Source: JBBCJM01 sp037190175
GTDB lineage: Bacteria > Pseudomonadota > Alphaproteobacteria > Rhodobacterales > Rhodobacteraceae
NCBI GenBank assembly: GCA_037190175.1
Contig: JBBCJM010000075.1
Coordinates: forward strand, 1-5,476
Direction of reading: 5' to 3'
DNA: 5,476 nt
In this document: piece by piece, positions 1 to 5,476 of the stretch
Position numbering within the stretch: position 1 is the first letter of the stretch
Layout: every line of letters starts with the position of its first letter
Translations under genes and position numbers: made by a program
Notes under the pieces: model-generated
The model's input: the letters and a program-made list of their open reading frames with translations, nothing else
Told to the model about the DNA's origin: nothing
Database searches by the model: none

Positions 1-15
1 ATATCCTCGGGGGGT

Positions 16-38
16 CCGGGGGGCAGACGGCCCCCCGG
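16..38. terminator. GC-rich hairpin upstream of recO, possible terminator of an upstream gene
   Basis: A perfect 9-bp inverted repeat, CCGGGGGGC (16-24) against GCCCCCCGG (30-38), encloses a 5-nt loop AGACG. No T-run follows, so it is not a classic intrinsic terminator. Strong GC stems without a clear U-tract are common at gene ends in Rhodobacterales, which makes a terminator or mRNA 3'-end stabiliser for a gene left of the window the best guess. The whole stretch 1-103 lacks a stop codon in every frame on both strands, but none of the translations resembles a known protein, so I treat it as intergenic. Confidence 0.35.
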
Positions 39-70
39 CGCCTGCCGCCATACCGACGGCGGGAGGGCTT

Positions 71-88
71 GCCCCCGGGCGCGGGGGC
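71..88. repeat. GC-rich inverted repeat in the recO leader
   Basis: GCCCCCG (71-77) pairs with CGGGGGC (82-88) around a 4-nt loop GGCG. It ends 7 nt before the AGG ribosome-binding core (96-98) of recO. It could be a leader RNA stem or a chance product of very high GC content. I see no recognisable promoter hexamers between this element and recO. Confidence 0.25.
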
Positions 89-103
89 GGCATACAGGCG
101 GGC

Positions 104-829
104 ATGGAATGGTCCGACGAGGCGGTGCTGCTCTCCGCCCGGCCCCATGGCGAGGGGTCGGCGATCGTCGAGCTGTTCACCGCCCGCCATGGCCGGCACC
201 TGGGCGTGGTGCGGGGCGGGGCCTCGCGGCGGATGGCGCCGCTGCTGCAGCCCGGGGCGCAGGTCAGCGCGGCCTGGCGGGCGCGGCTGGCCGAGCATAT
301 CGGGGCCTTCACGCTGGAGCCGCTGCGTTCGCGCGCCGCGGTGCTGGGCGATCCGCTGGGGCTGGCGGCGCTGGGTTCGGTCTGCGCGCTCCTGCGCCAG
401 GCGCTGCCGGAGCGGGCGCCGCATCCGGGGCTCTGGGCGGCGACCGTCGCCTATCTCGATGCGCTGGTCGCGGGCGGCAATGCCGGGGGCGATCCCTCGG
501 GCGAGGCCTATCTGCGCTGGGAGCTCGGGCTCCTGGCCGACCTCGGCTTCGGGCTGGACCTCTCGGCCTGCGCGGTGACCGGGGCGCGCGAGGGACTGGC
601 CTATGTCTCGCCCCGCACCGGGCGGGCGGTCAGCGCCGCGGCGGCGGGAGATTGGGCGGAGCGGCTGTTCCCCCTGCCGCCCTTCCTCGTCCGCGGCACC
701 GCCCCCCGCCCGGGCGAGGTGGCGCAGGGGCTGGCCATCACCGGGCATTTCCTGGCCCGCGAGCTGGCCCCCGCCGACCGTCCGCTTCCCGAGGCCCGCG
801 CGCGGCTGGTCGCCCGGCTCGCCCGCTGA
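104..829 (+). CDS. recO: DNA repair protein RecO
   Basis: The 241-residue product is RecO, the recombination mediator of the RecFOR pathway. RecO binds and anneals single-stranded DNA and, with RecR, helps load RecA onto SSB-coated gaps. The N-terminus (MEWSDEAVLLSARPHGE, then the VELFTARHGRHLGVVRGG region, residues 22-39) is the usual alphaproteobacterial RecO OB-fold start. Conserved later pieces are LQPGAQ (48-53), YLRWELGLLADLGFGLDL (136-153), AVTGAREGLAYVSPRTGRAV (157-176) and QGLAITGHFLARE (208-220). Length matches the family. The four-cysteine zinc site of some RecO proteins is absent: only Cys94 and Cys156 occur. The ATG at 104 is preceded by AGG (96-98) at 5-nt spacing, and the upstream in-frame translation shows no RecO similarity. 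In related genomes recO often follows rnc-era, but those genes are not in this window. Confidence 0.95.
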   Translation: MEWSDEAVLLSARPHGEGSAIVELFTARHGRHLGVVRGGASRRMAPLLQPGAQVSAAWRARLAEHIGAFTLEPLRSRAAVLGDPLGLAALGSVCALLRQALPERAPHPGLWAATVAYLDALVAGGNAGGDPSGEAYLRWELGLLADLGFGLDLSACAVTGAREGLAYVSPRTGRAVSAAAAGDWAERLFPLPPFLVRGTAPRPGEVAQGLAITGHFLARELAPADRPLPEARARLVARLAR

Positions 830-893
830 TCCCGACGCGGCGATGTCGCGGGCCGGCCAGACGCGCCCCCGCCGCCCCGGCCATATGGCGGCC

Positions 894-897
894 GAGG
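894..897 (+). promoter_or_regulatory. Ribosome binding site deciding the MFS start
   Basis: GAGG lies 5 nt before the ATG at 903. The two alternative in-frame ATGs at 843 and 885 have no comparable purine run at the right distance and would add a basic, proline-rich leader (SRAGQTRPRRPGH) not expected ahead of the first helix. This favours 903. Confidence 0.5.
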
Positions 898-902
898 CGA
901 TC

Positions 903-2138
903 ATGGCGACCCGTTCCATCCCTTTCTTCCTGCGTCACGCCTCGGCCCCCCGGGTCGAGCATTTCGCGCTGCTGGCCGGGCTCGACGCCGCGGTCAGGGG
1001 GGTGCTGATCTCGGCCATGCCGCTGGCCGTTTACGACGCCCTGGGCAGCGCCGGCGCCACCAGCCTCGCCTATTTCCTGGCCGGGGTGGTGTCGCTGGCC
1101 TGGGGGCTGATGGTGCCCTGGGCCACGCGGCTCATCCCGCGGCGCTGGGCCTATACCGGGGGCGTCCTGCTCTACCTCGTCGGCTTCGCGCTGGCGGTGA
1201 TGGGCGGGCCGGTGCTGATGCCGCTGGCGGTCGTCAGCATGACCGCGGCCACGGTCACGATCTTCGTCTGCCTGAACGCCTATATCCTCGACTACGTGGA
1301 CCGTTCGGACCTGGGGCGCAGCCAGTCGACCCAGATGTTCTATGCGGCCTTGCCCTGGGCGGTGGGGCCGGTGCTGGGGGTCTGGCTGCGCGGGCTCTGG
1401 GCGCCGGCGCCCTTCCTGCTGGCGGGAGGCTTCGCGCTGGCGCTGCTGACGGCCTTCTGGGTGCTGCGGCTGGGCAACGGGCGGCAGATCGCGCGGGCCA
1501 AGGGGCCGGCGCCCAACCCGCTGGCCTTCCTGGGCCGGTTCCTGCGCCAGCCGCGGCTGATCGCGGGCTGGCTGTTCGCGGTGGTCCGCTCCTGCGGCTG
1601 GTGGGTCTATGTGGTCTACCTGCCGATCTTCTGCGTCGAGGCGGGGCTGGGCAGCAGCGTGGGCGGCACCGCGCTGTCGATCTCCAATGCGCTCCTCTTC
1701 GCCACGCCGCTGATGCTGCGCTGGGCCAGGCGGCGGGGGGTGCGCGGCGCGGTGCGGCTGGGCTTCGGCGGCGGCGCGGTGCTGTTCGCGGTGGCGGCGC
1801 TGGTCTCGCCCTGGCCGTGGGGCACGGTGGCGGCGATGATGGTGGCCTCGGTCTGCCTGGTGCTGCTGGACGTGGTGGGGGGCCTGCCCTTCCTGCTGGC
1901 GGTCAAGCCGTCGGAGCGGGTGGAGATGGCGGCGGTCTATTCCTCGTTCCGCGATGTCTCGGGGATCCTCACCCCCGGTGCGGCCTGGCTGGTGCTGCTG
2001 GCCATGCCGCTGACCGGGGTCTTCGCGCTCTGCGCGGCGGCCTTTGCCGCGACCTGGGCGGTGGCCGGGCGGCTGCACCCGCGGCTGGGGGCGCCGCGGC
2101 CGGATTTGCCGTTGCCGGCCCGGGTGCCGGGGCGCTAG
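903..2138 (+). CDS. Major facilitator superfamily transporter, substrate unknown
   Basis: With the start at 903 the product has 411 residues, typical of a 12-helix MFS carrier in the inner membrane. About twelve hydrophobic segments can be seen: roughly residues 28-46, 53-72, 84-101, 104-129, 145-163 and 169-189, a polar central loop at 190-218 (GNGRQIARAKGPAPN), then 219-242, 252-272, 284-302, 306-333, 352-370 and 371-389. The basic turn after helix 2 (TRLIPRRW, 75-82) sits where the MFS loop 2-3 motif normally lies, but the canonical GxLaDrxGrr form is not intact. Helix 4 carries an acidic pair (YILDYVDRSD, 127-136) and helix 7 a CGWW group (231-234). I cannot assign a substrate; drug or metabolite efflux is as likely as uptake. 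It starts 73 nt after recO and ends 9 nt before the next gene, suggesting one transcript. The start could instead be 885 or 843. Confidence 0.85.
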   Translation: MATRSIPFFLRHASAPRVEHFALLAGLDAAVRGVLISAMPLAVYDALGSAGATSLAYFLAGVVSLAWGLMVPWATRLIPRRWAYTGGVLLYLVGFALAVMGGPVLMPLAVVSMTAATVTIFVCLNAYILDYVDRSDLGRSQSTQMFYAALPWAVGPVLGVWLRGLWAPAPFLLAGGFALALLTAFWVLRLGNGRQIARAKGPAPNPLAFLGRFLRQPRLIAGWLFAVVRSCGWWVYVVYLPIFCVEAGLGSSVGGTALSISNALLFATPLMLRWARRRGVRGAVRLGFGGGAVLFAVAALVSPWPWGTVAAMMVASVCLVLLDVVGGLPFLLAVKPSERVEMAAVYSSFRDVSGILTPGAAWLVLLAMPLTGVFALCAAAFAATWAVAGRLHPRLGAPRPDLPLPARVPGR

Positions 2139-2147
2139 CGTGGCGCC

Positions 2148-2798
2148 ATGCAGCGGTTCTGGCGCGCCCTGTCCCCGAGCGACTGGCTGGTGGTGCTGGC
2201 CGGGCTGGCGCTGGTGGGCTGGATCGAGGTCACCAAGACCCCGGCCCCCGAGCCCCCGCCGCGGGCCGGGGCGCCGGCGGAGGATCCCGGGATGCCGGCG
2301 CTTTATGGCCCGGAGAGCTGGATGATGTCGCGGCAGGATGCCCGGCTGGACGGCCCGATGCAGGCGCGGCTGGAGGCGGAGTTCGCCGGCGGGGCCTATT
2401 TCGGCGCCTTCGCGGTGGGGCAGGCCGGCGCCTATGGCTGGGTGGCGGGTTATGGCACGCCGGCGGCGGCGCGGCAGGCGGCGGTGGAGAGCTGCGCCCG
2501 CCACGGCGGCGACTGCCGGGTCGTGGCCGAGCTTTGGCCCGCGGGGGTCAAGGATCCGCCCGACCACAGCCTGAACCATGCCCAGCGGCAGGCGCTGGAC
2601 CGGATCGGCGGGCTGAGCCTCGGCATCCGCGCCTTCGCCGCCTCGCCCGACGGGCGGTCGGGCACGGCGCGGGGCGAGGCGCTGGAGCAGGTGATCGAGG
2701 CGGCGCTGGCGGCCTGCAACTCCAGCCCCTCGCGCGCGCTGACGCCGCTGCCCTGCGGCTTCGTGATCTACTGGGACGAGGCGCTGCTGCCGCGGTGA
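2148..2798 (+). CDS. Membrane-anchored or secreted protein of unknown function with paired cysteines
   Basis: I do not recognise this 216-residue product as a named protein. Residues 13-26 (WLVVLAGLALVGWI) form one hydrophobic segment after a short basic N-terminus. A proline/alanine-rich linker (31-50) follows, so the rest probably lies in the periplasm, tethered or released. The folded part seems to hold two related units. Unit 1 (about 83-130) runs from GAFAVGQAG to AAVESC(116) and GGDC(123)RVVAELW. Unit 2 (about 160-210) runs from RAFAASPDG to ALAAC(190) and PC(203)GFVIYWD. The pattern of a short glycine-rich strand, a helix ending in Cys and a second Cys followed by a strand recalls small DUF4189-like domains, but this is a weak resemblance by eye. 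The cysteine pairs may form disulfides. Its ATG is 9 nt after the MFS stop with only a poor Shine-Dalgarno match, so translational coupling is likely. It is the last gene before the palindromic terminator region. Confidence 0.75.
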   Translation: MQRFWRALSPSDWLVVLAGLALVGWIEVTKTPAPEPPPRAGAPAEDPGMPALYGPESWMMSRQDARLDGPMQARLEAEFAGGAYFGAFAVGQAGAYGWVAGYGTPAAARQAAVESCARHGGDCRVVAELWPAGVKDPPDHSLNHAQRQALDRIGGLSLGIRAFAASPDGRSGTARGEALEQVIEAALAACNSSPSRALTPLPCGFVIYWDEALLPR

Positions 2799-2806
2799 GG
2801 AAGGTG

Positions 2807-2874
2807 CCGATTTCTTTGAAGAAATCGGACCGGAGCCTTCGAAGGCTCCGCGCCGGAACCTTTGAAAGGTTCCG
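2807..2874. terminator. Three tandem palindromes between convergent genes, probable two-way terminator
   Basis: Three perfect inverted repeats follow one another. Unit 1 (2807-2828) is CCGATTTC, TTTGAA, GAAATCGG. Unit 2 (2831-2850) is CGGAGCC, TTCGAA, GGCTCCG. Unit 3 (2854-2874) is CGGAACC, TTTGAAA, GGTTCCG. They occupy most of the 80 nt between the stop at 2796-2798 on the plus strand and the mcd stop (2879-2881) on the minus strand. The stems differ in sequence but all share a TTYGAA centre. Being symmetrical, they would fold in transcripts from either side. No T-run follows on either strand, so termination may depend on the stems themselves or on Rho, or they may protect 3' ends. Confidence 0.7.
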
Positions 2875-2878
2875 TGTC

Positions 2879-4528
2879 CTATCCGTCCAGCAGCCGGCGG
2901 GCGATGACCTGGGCCTGGATCTCGGCCGCGCCCTCGAAGATGTTCAGGATCCGCGCGTCACACAGCACCCGGCTGATCGGATATTCCTGCGCGAAGCCGT
3001 TGCCGCCGTGGATCTGCAAGGCGTTGTCGGCCGCGGCCCAGGCCACCCGGGCGCCCAGCAGCTTGGCCATCCCCGCCTCCAGGTCGCAGCGGCGGCCCTG
3101 GTCCTTGGCGCGGGCGGAGTGGTAGGTCAGCTGCCGGGCGATCATGATCTCCACCGCCATCATGGCCAGCTTGCCCGCCACGCGGGGAAAGGCCGCCAGC
3201 GGCTTGCCGAACTGTATCCGGCTCTCGGCATAGGCGAGGCCGAGGTCCAGCGCGTTCTGCGCCACCCCGATGGCGCGGGCGGCGGTCTGGATCCGCGCGC
3301 TCTCGAAGGTCTGCATCAGCTGCTTGAAGCCCTGCCCGGGGGTGCCGCCCAGCAGGTTGGCGCCGGCCACCCGGAAGCCGTCGAAGCCCAGCTCGTATTC
3401 CTTCATGCCCCGGTAGCCCAGCACCGGGATCTCGCCCCCGGTCATGCCCGGGGTGGGGAAGGGGTTCCCGGCGGTGCCGGGCGTCTTCTCGGCCAGGAAC
3501 ATCGAGAGCCCGCGCCAGTCGGTCGAGGCCGGGTCGGTGCGGGCCAGCAGCGTCATCACATGCGTGCGGGCGGCGTGGGTGATCCAGGTCTTGTTGCCGG
3601 TCACCAGCCAGTCTTCCCCCTCCTGCACCGCCCGGGTGCGCAGGGAGCCGAGGTCGGAGCCGGTGTTGGGCTCGGTGAAGACCGCGGTGGGCAGGATTTC
3701 CCCGCTGGCCAGCCGCGGCAGCCACTGCGCCTTCTGCGCCTCGGTCCCGCCGCAGAGGATCAGCTCGGCCGCGATCTCGCTGCGGGTGCCAAGGCTGCCC
3801 ACCCCGATATAGCCGCGCGACAGTTCCTCGCTGACCACCACCATCGCGGCCTTGGACATGCCCAAGCCGCCGTGCTGCTCGGGGATGGTCAGGCCGAAGA
3901 CGCCGAGGTCCGACAGTTTCCCGATCAGCTCCATCGGGATCAGCTCGTCGCGCAGGTGCCAGCCATGGGCGTGGGGCGCGACCTCCTCGGCGGCGAAGCG
4001 GCGGAACTGGTCGCGGATCATCTCCAGCTCGTCGTCCAGCCCGGTGGCGCCGAAGGTGGCGCTGCCGGTGGCGGCGCGCATCAGCGCCACCAGCCGGTCG
4101 CGGGCCGGGGCTGTGTTGCCGCGGGCGATCAGCGCGGCGGCGGCTTCGCCGGGGGTCCATTGCAGCCCCAGGTCGGAGAGCCGGGCGATCTCGCCCTGGC
4201 TCATCGGCAGGCCGCCGGCGATCTGGGCCAGGTACTCGCCCGCGCCGATCTGCAGGATCAGCGCCTCGGCCTCGCCCAGCCGCCCCTCGGCCTCCAGCCG
4301 CCCGGCCCAGCCGGACAGCTGCCGCAAAGCCTCGGCATAGGTGGCCAGCCAGGCCAGCGCATGGGCCTCGGCCTGGCAGGCGTCCAGCCCGGCCGCGGCG
4401 ACCCGCGCGCGCAGCGCCCCGCGGGCTTCCGCCACCAGCGCGGCGACCTCGGGCAGGGCGGCGGAGAGCAGCGCCGGGGCGTCGGGCAACAGCGGCGAGG
4501 CGGGCAGGGGCTGGCCGTCGTGGGGCAT
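2879..4528 (-). CDS. mcd: (2S)-methylsuccinyl-CoA dehydrogenase
   Basis: This FAD enzyme oxidises (2S)-methylsuccinyl-CoA to mesaconyl-CoA in the ethylmalonyl-CoA pathway for acetyl-CoA assimilation, presumably passing electrons to electron-transfer flavoprotein. The 549-residue length with a helical N-terminal extension (about 1-165) ahead of an acyl-CoA dehydrogenase core is diagnostic: ordinary members have about 380-400 residues. The core shows the N-terminal helical domain (about 166-280, including FGLTIPEQHGGLGMS 211-225), the beta domain beginning TAVFTEPNTGSDLGSLRTRA (281-300) with GNKTWITHA (311-319), and the C-terminal helical domain with SRIQFGKPLAAF (436-447) and QIHGGNGFAQEYPISR (505-520). 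The expected catalytic base is Glu532 in NIFEGAAEIQ (529-538). The ATG has GGAGAG at 5-nt spacing. The gene stands alone on its strand, facing away from the TSUP gene. A different long-form acyl-CoA dehydrogenase is possible but less likely. Confidence 0.9.
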   Translation of the reverse strand: MPHDGQPLPASPLLPDAPALLSAALPEVAALVAEARGALRARVAAAGLDACQAEAHALAWLATYAEALRQLSGWAGRLEAEGRLGEAEALILQIGAGEYLAQIAGGLPMSQGEIARLSDLGLQWTPGEAAAALIARGNTAPARDRLVALMRAATGSATFGATGLDDELEMIRDQFRRFAAEEVAPHAHGWHLRDELIPMELIGKLSDLGVFGLTIPEQHGGLGMSKAAMVVVSEELSRGYIGVGSLGTRSEIAAELILCGGTEAQKAQWLPRLASGEILPTAVFTEPNTGSDLGSLRTRAVQEGEDWLVTGNKTWITHAARTHVMTLLARTDPASTDWRGLSMFLAEKTPGTAGNPFPTPGMTGGEIPVLGYRGMKEYELGFDGFRVAGANLLGGTPGQGFKQLMQTFESARIQTAARAIGVAQNALDLGLAYAESRIQFGKPLAAFPRVAGKLAMMAVEIMIARQLTYHSARAKDQGRRCDLEAGMAKLLGARVAWAAADNALQIHGGNGFAQEYPISRVLCDARILNIFEGAAEIQAQVIARRLLDG

Positions 4529-4533
4529 GGAAT

Positions 4534-4539
4534 CTCTCC
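4534..4539 (-). promoter_or_regulatory. Ribosome binding site of mcd
   Basis: On the minus strand GGAGAG lies 5 nt before the ATG at 4528-4526. It is the strongest Shine-Dalgarno sequence in the window and supports both the start and efficient translation. Confidence 0.7.
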
Positions 4540-4657
4540 GGCAGGCGTCGTGGTGGTCCTACGGTCTTTGCAGGCGCAGCGCAACAAGATTGCGGTATTC
4601 CCGGCGCAAACCGACCGAAAGTGTCGCCTCCGATTTGCCCGTGCAGCCGCCCGCGGG

Positions 4658-4674
4658 CCGGGCTAAGAGCCCGG
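4658..4674. repeat. Short inverted repeat in the TSUP leader
   Basis: CCGGGCT (4658-4664) and AGCCCGG (4668-4674) form a perfect 7-bp repeat around AAG. It ends 18 nt before the ATG at 4693 and abuts a second small palindrome, GCCCGCGGGC (4649-4658). It may fold in the leader of the TSUP mRNA or be an operator. A 3-nt loop is tight, so the RNA form would probably open one more pair. Confidence 0.35.
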
Positions 4675-4692
4675 TGGAACGGGGGGACGGGA

Positions 4693-5463
4693 ATGGACTG
4701 GCTGATGGCCGGCGCGACGCCGGCGGCCTTTGCGGCGGCGCTGGGGGTGACGCTGTTCGCGGGCTTCGTGAAGGGCGCGGTGGGCTTTGCCATGCCGCTG
4801 ATCATGATGGCGGCGTTCTCTGCCTTCCTGACCCCGCAGCAGGCGCTGGCCGGGCTGATCCTGCCCACGCTCCTGACCAACGTCGCCCAGGCGCTGCGCG
4901 ACGGGCCGGCGGCGGCCTGGGCCGCCGCGGTGGCCTACTGGCGGTTCCTGATCGGCACCATCGTGTTCATCGCCGTCTCGGCGCAGTTCGTCACGGTGAT
5001 CCCCAAGGTGGCCTTCCTGCTGCTGCTGGGCATCCCGATCACCGCCTTCGCGCTGCTGCAACTCTCCGGCCGGTCGCTGGCGCTGCGGCTGGAACACCGC
5101 GAGCGGGCGGAGTGGATCGCCGGGGTGGTCGGCGGGCTCTACGGCGGGGTCTCGGGCATCTGGGGGCCGCCGCTGATCGTCTATCTCCTGTCCACCCGGG
5201 TGCCGAAGGACGAGACCTTGCGGGTGCAGGGGGTGGTGTTCCTGGTGGGCTCGGTGGTGCTGCTGACCGCGCATCTCCAGACCGGGGTGATGAACGCGGC
5301 GACCCTGCCCTTCTCGGCCGCGCTGGCGGTGCCGGCCATGATGGGGCTGGCGCTGGGGCAATGGCTGGGCCGGCGGCTGGACCAGGCGCGGTTCCGCTGG
5401 TGGACGCAGCTGCTGCTGGCCGTGACCGGGCTCAACCTGATCCGCAGCGCGCTGGACGGCTAA
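4693..5463 (+). CDS. TauE/SafE (TSUP) family membrane transporter
   Basis: The 256-residue product is an inner-membrane protein of the TauE/SafE family, whose members have been linked to export or uptake of sulfite, sulfoacetate, sulfur compounds or organic anions. About eight hydrophobic segments are seen (roughly 10-31, 34-62, 78-101, 105-124, 140-165, 176-195, 203-225, 236-253). The family's internal two-fold repeat is visible: FAGFVKGAVGFAMPL (22-36) in the first half matches GGLYGGVSGIWGPPL (147-161) in the second. Length is normal. The ATG at 4693 follows a G-rich run (4681-4687, spacing 5). An ATG four codons later (4705) is possible but would trim the N-terminus without better signals. 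The gene is divergent from mcd and may share its control region. This hints at, but does not prove, a link to acetyl-CoA or organic acid metabolism. The substrate is not readable from sequence. Confidence 0.88.
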   Translation: MDWLMAGATPAAFAAALGVTLFAGFVKGAVGFAMPLIMMAAFSAFLTPQQALAGLILPTLLTNVAQALRDGPAAAWAAAVAYWRFLIGTIVFIAVSAQFVTVIPKVAFLLLLGIPITAFALLQLSGRSLALRLEHRERAEWIAGVVGGLYGGVSGIWGPPLIVYLLSTRVPKDETLRVQGVVFLVGSVVLLTAHLQTGVMNAATLPFSAALAVPAMMGLALGQWLGRRLDQARFRWWTQLLLAVTGLNLIRSALDG

Positions 5464-5476
5464 ATCCCGATCGTCT

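Larger units (their letters stand above)
4529..4692. promoter_or_regulatory. Divergent control region of mcd and the TSUP gene
   Basis: This 164-nt gap separates two outward-reading genes, so it must hold promoters for both unless either is read from elsewhere. Its middle (4561-4640) is less GC-rich than the flanking genes. It contains five TTGC or GCAA tetramers: TTGC at 4568-4571, GCAA at 4581-4584, TTGC at 4590-4593, GCAA at 4606-4609 and TTGC at 4635-4638. Three extend to TTTGC or its complement. I could not find a convincing -35/-10 pair with 16-18 nt spacing for either direction, so no promoter is placed. Confidence 0.5.

Noticed and set aside
69..578. An alternative-frame open frame over recO
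   Set aside because: Low-complexity translation, while the frame from 104 gives a full-length RecO.
880..889. Palindrome GCCATATGGC before the MFS start
   Set aside because: A single 10-nt palindrome with no second copy or known operator form; probably chance.
2131..2147. Inverted repeat GGCGC/GCGCC around the MFS stop and just before the next ATG
   Set aside because: Only 5 bp with a 7-nt loop in very GC-rich DNA. It could affect initiation, but nothing separates it from chance.
738..2579. A minus-strand open frame of 613 codons opposite the MFS and unknown genes
   Set aside because: The translation is a low-complexity run of Arg, Pro, Gln, Gly and His, typical of the antisense of a GC-rich gene, and the plus strand encodes a clear membrane transporter.
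1601..4666. A plus-strand open frame of 1021 codons crossing the MFS gene, the unknown gene and the mcd region
   Set aside because: It is almost entirely Gly, Ala and Arg, has no recognisable domain, and overlaps genes with clear family identity in other frames. Long stop-free frames are expected at this GC content.
2958..4880. A minus-strand open frame of 640 codons covering mcd in another frame
   Set aside because: It is a frame-shifted shadow of mcd with Arg/Ala/Gly-rich sequence. The real frame carries all acyl-CoA dehydrogenase motifs.
1..5476. Search for tRNA or rRNA genes, CRISPR repeats, insertion sequence ends, phage or defence genes
   Set aside because: No cloverleaf-like sequence, regularly spaced repeat, transposase motif or direct-repeat flank was seen. 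Every long frame with credible composition is a metabolic, transport, repair or unknown gene listed above.

Overview
The window is very GC-rich, densely coding DNA. It reads as an alphaproteobacterium of the Rhodobacter/Paracoccus group (Rhodobacterales). The evidence is base composition, a RecO of the kind I know from Rhodobacter, and a methylsuccinyl-CoA dehydrogenase, an enzyme specific to the ethylmalonyl-CoA pathway. The genus cannot be fixed from the sequence alone. Five protein genes are supported. I see no RNA gene, insertion sequence, CRISPR array, phage gene or toxin-antitoxin pair.

Layout: positions 1-103 hold no supportable gene but contain two GC-rich inverted repeats. A rightward set of three genes follows: recO (104-829), a 12-helix major facilitator superfamily transporter (903-2138) and a membrane-anchored or secreted protein of unknown function (2148-2798). 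The gaps are 73 and 9 nt, so they may be co-transcribed. They meet the leftward gene mcd (2879-4528) tail to tail. The 80-nt space between the two stop codons is almost filled by three consecutive perfect inverted repeats (2807-2874), each with a TTTGAA or TTCGAA centre, probably a two-way terminator. A divergent control region (4529-4692) separates mcd from a rightward TauE/SafE-type (TSUP) membrane transporter (4693-5463). The last 13 nt are non-coding.

The most informative gene is mcd. It has the acyl-CoA dehydrogenase fold plus an N-terminal extension of about 165 residues typical of (2S)-methylsuccinyl-CoA dehydrogenase. This implies that the organism assimilates acetyl-CoA, and substrates entering through it, by the ethylmalonyl-CoA pathway. 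None of the other pathway genes (ccr, ecm, epi, mch, mcl1) is in the window. RecO is housekeeping recombinational repair. The substrates of the two transporters cannot be read from sequence.

I found no convincing undescribed multi-gene system. The points worth a second look are the triple palindrome, a cluster of TTGC/GCAA half-sites between mcd and the TSUP gene, and an apparent internal duplication with paired cysteines in the unknown protein at 2148-2798.
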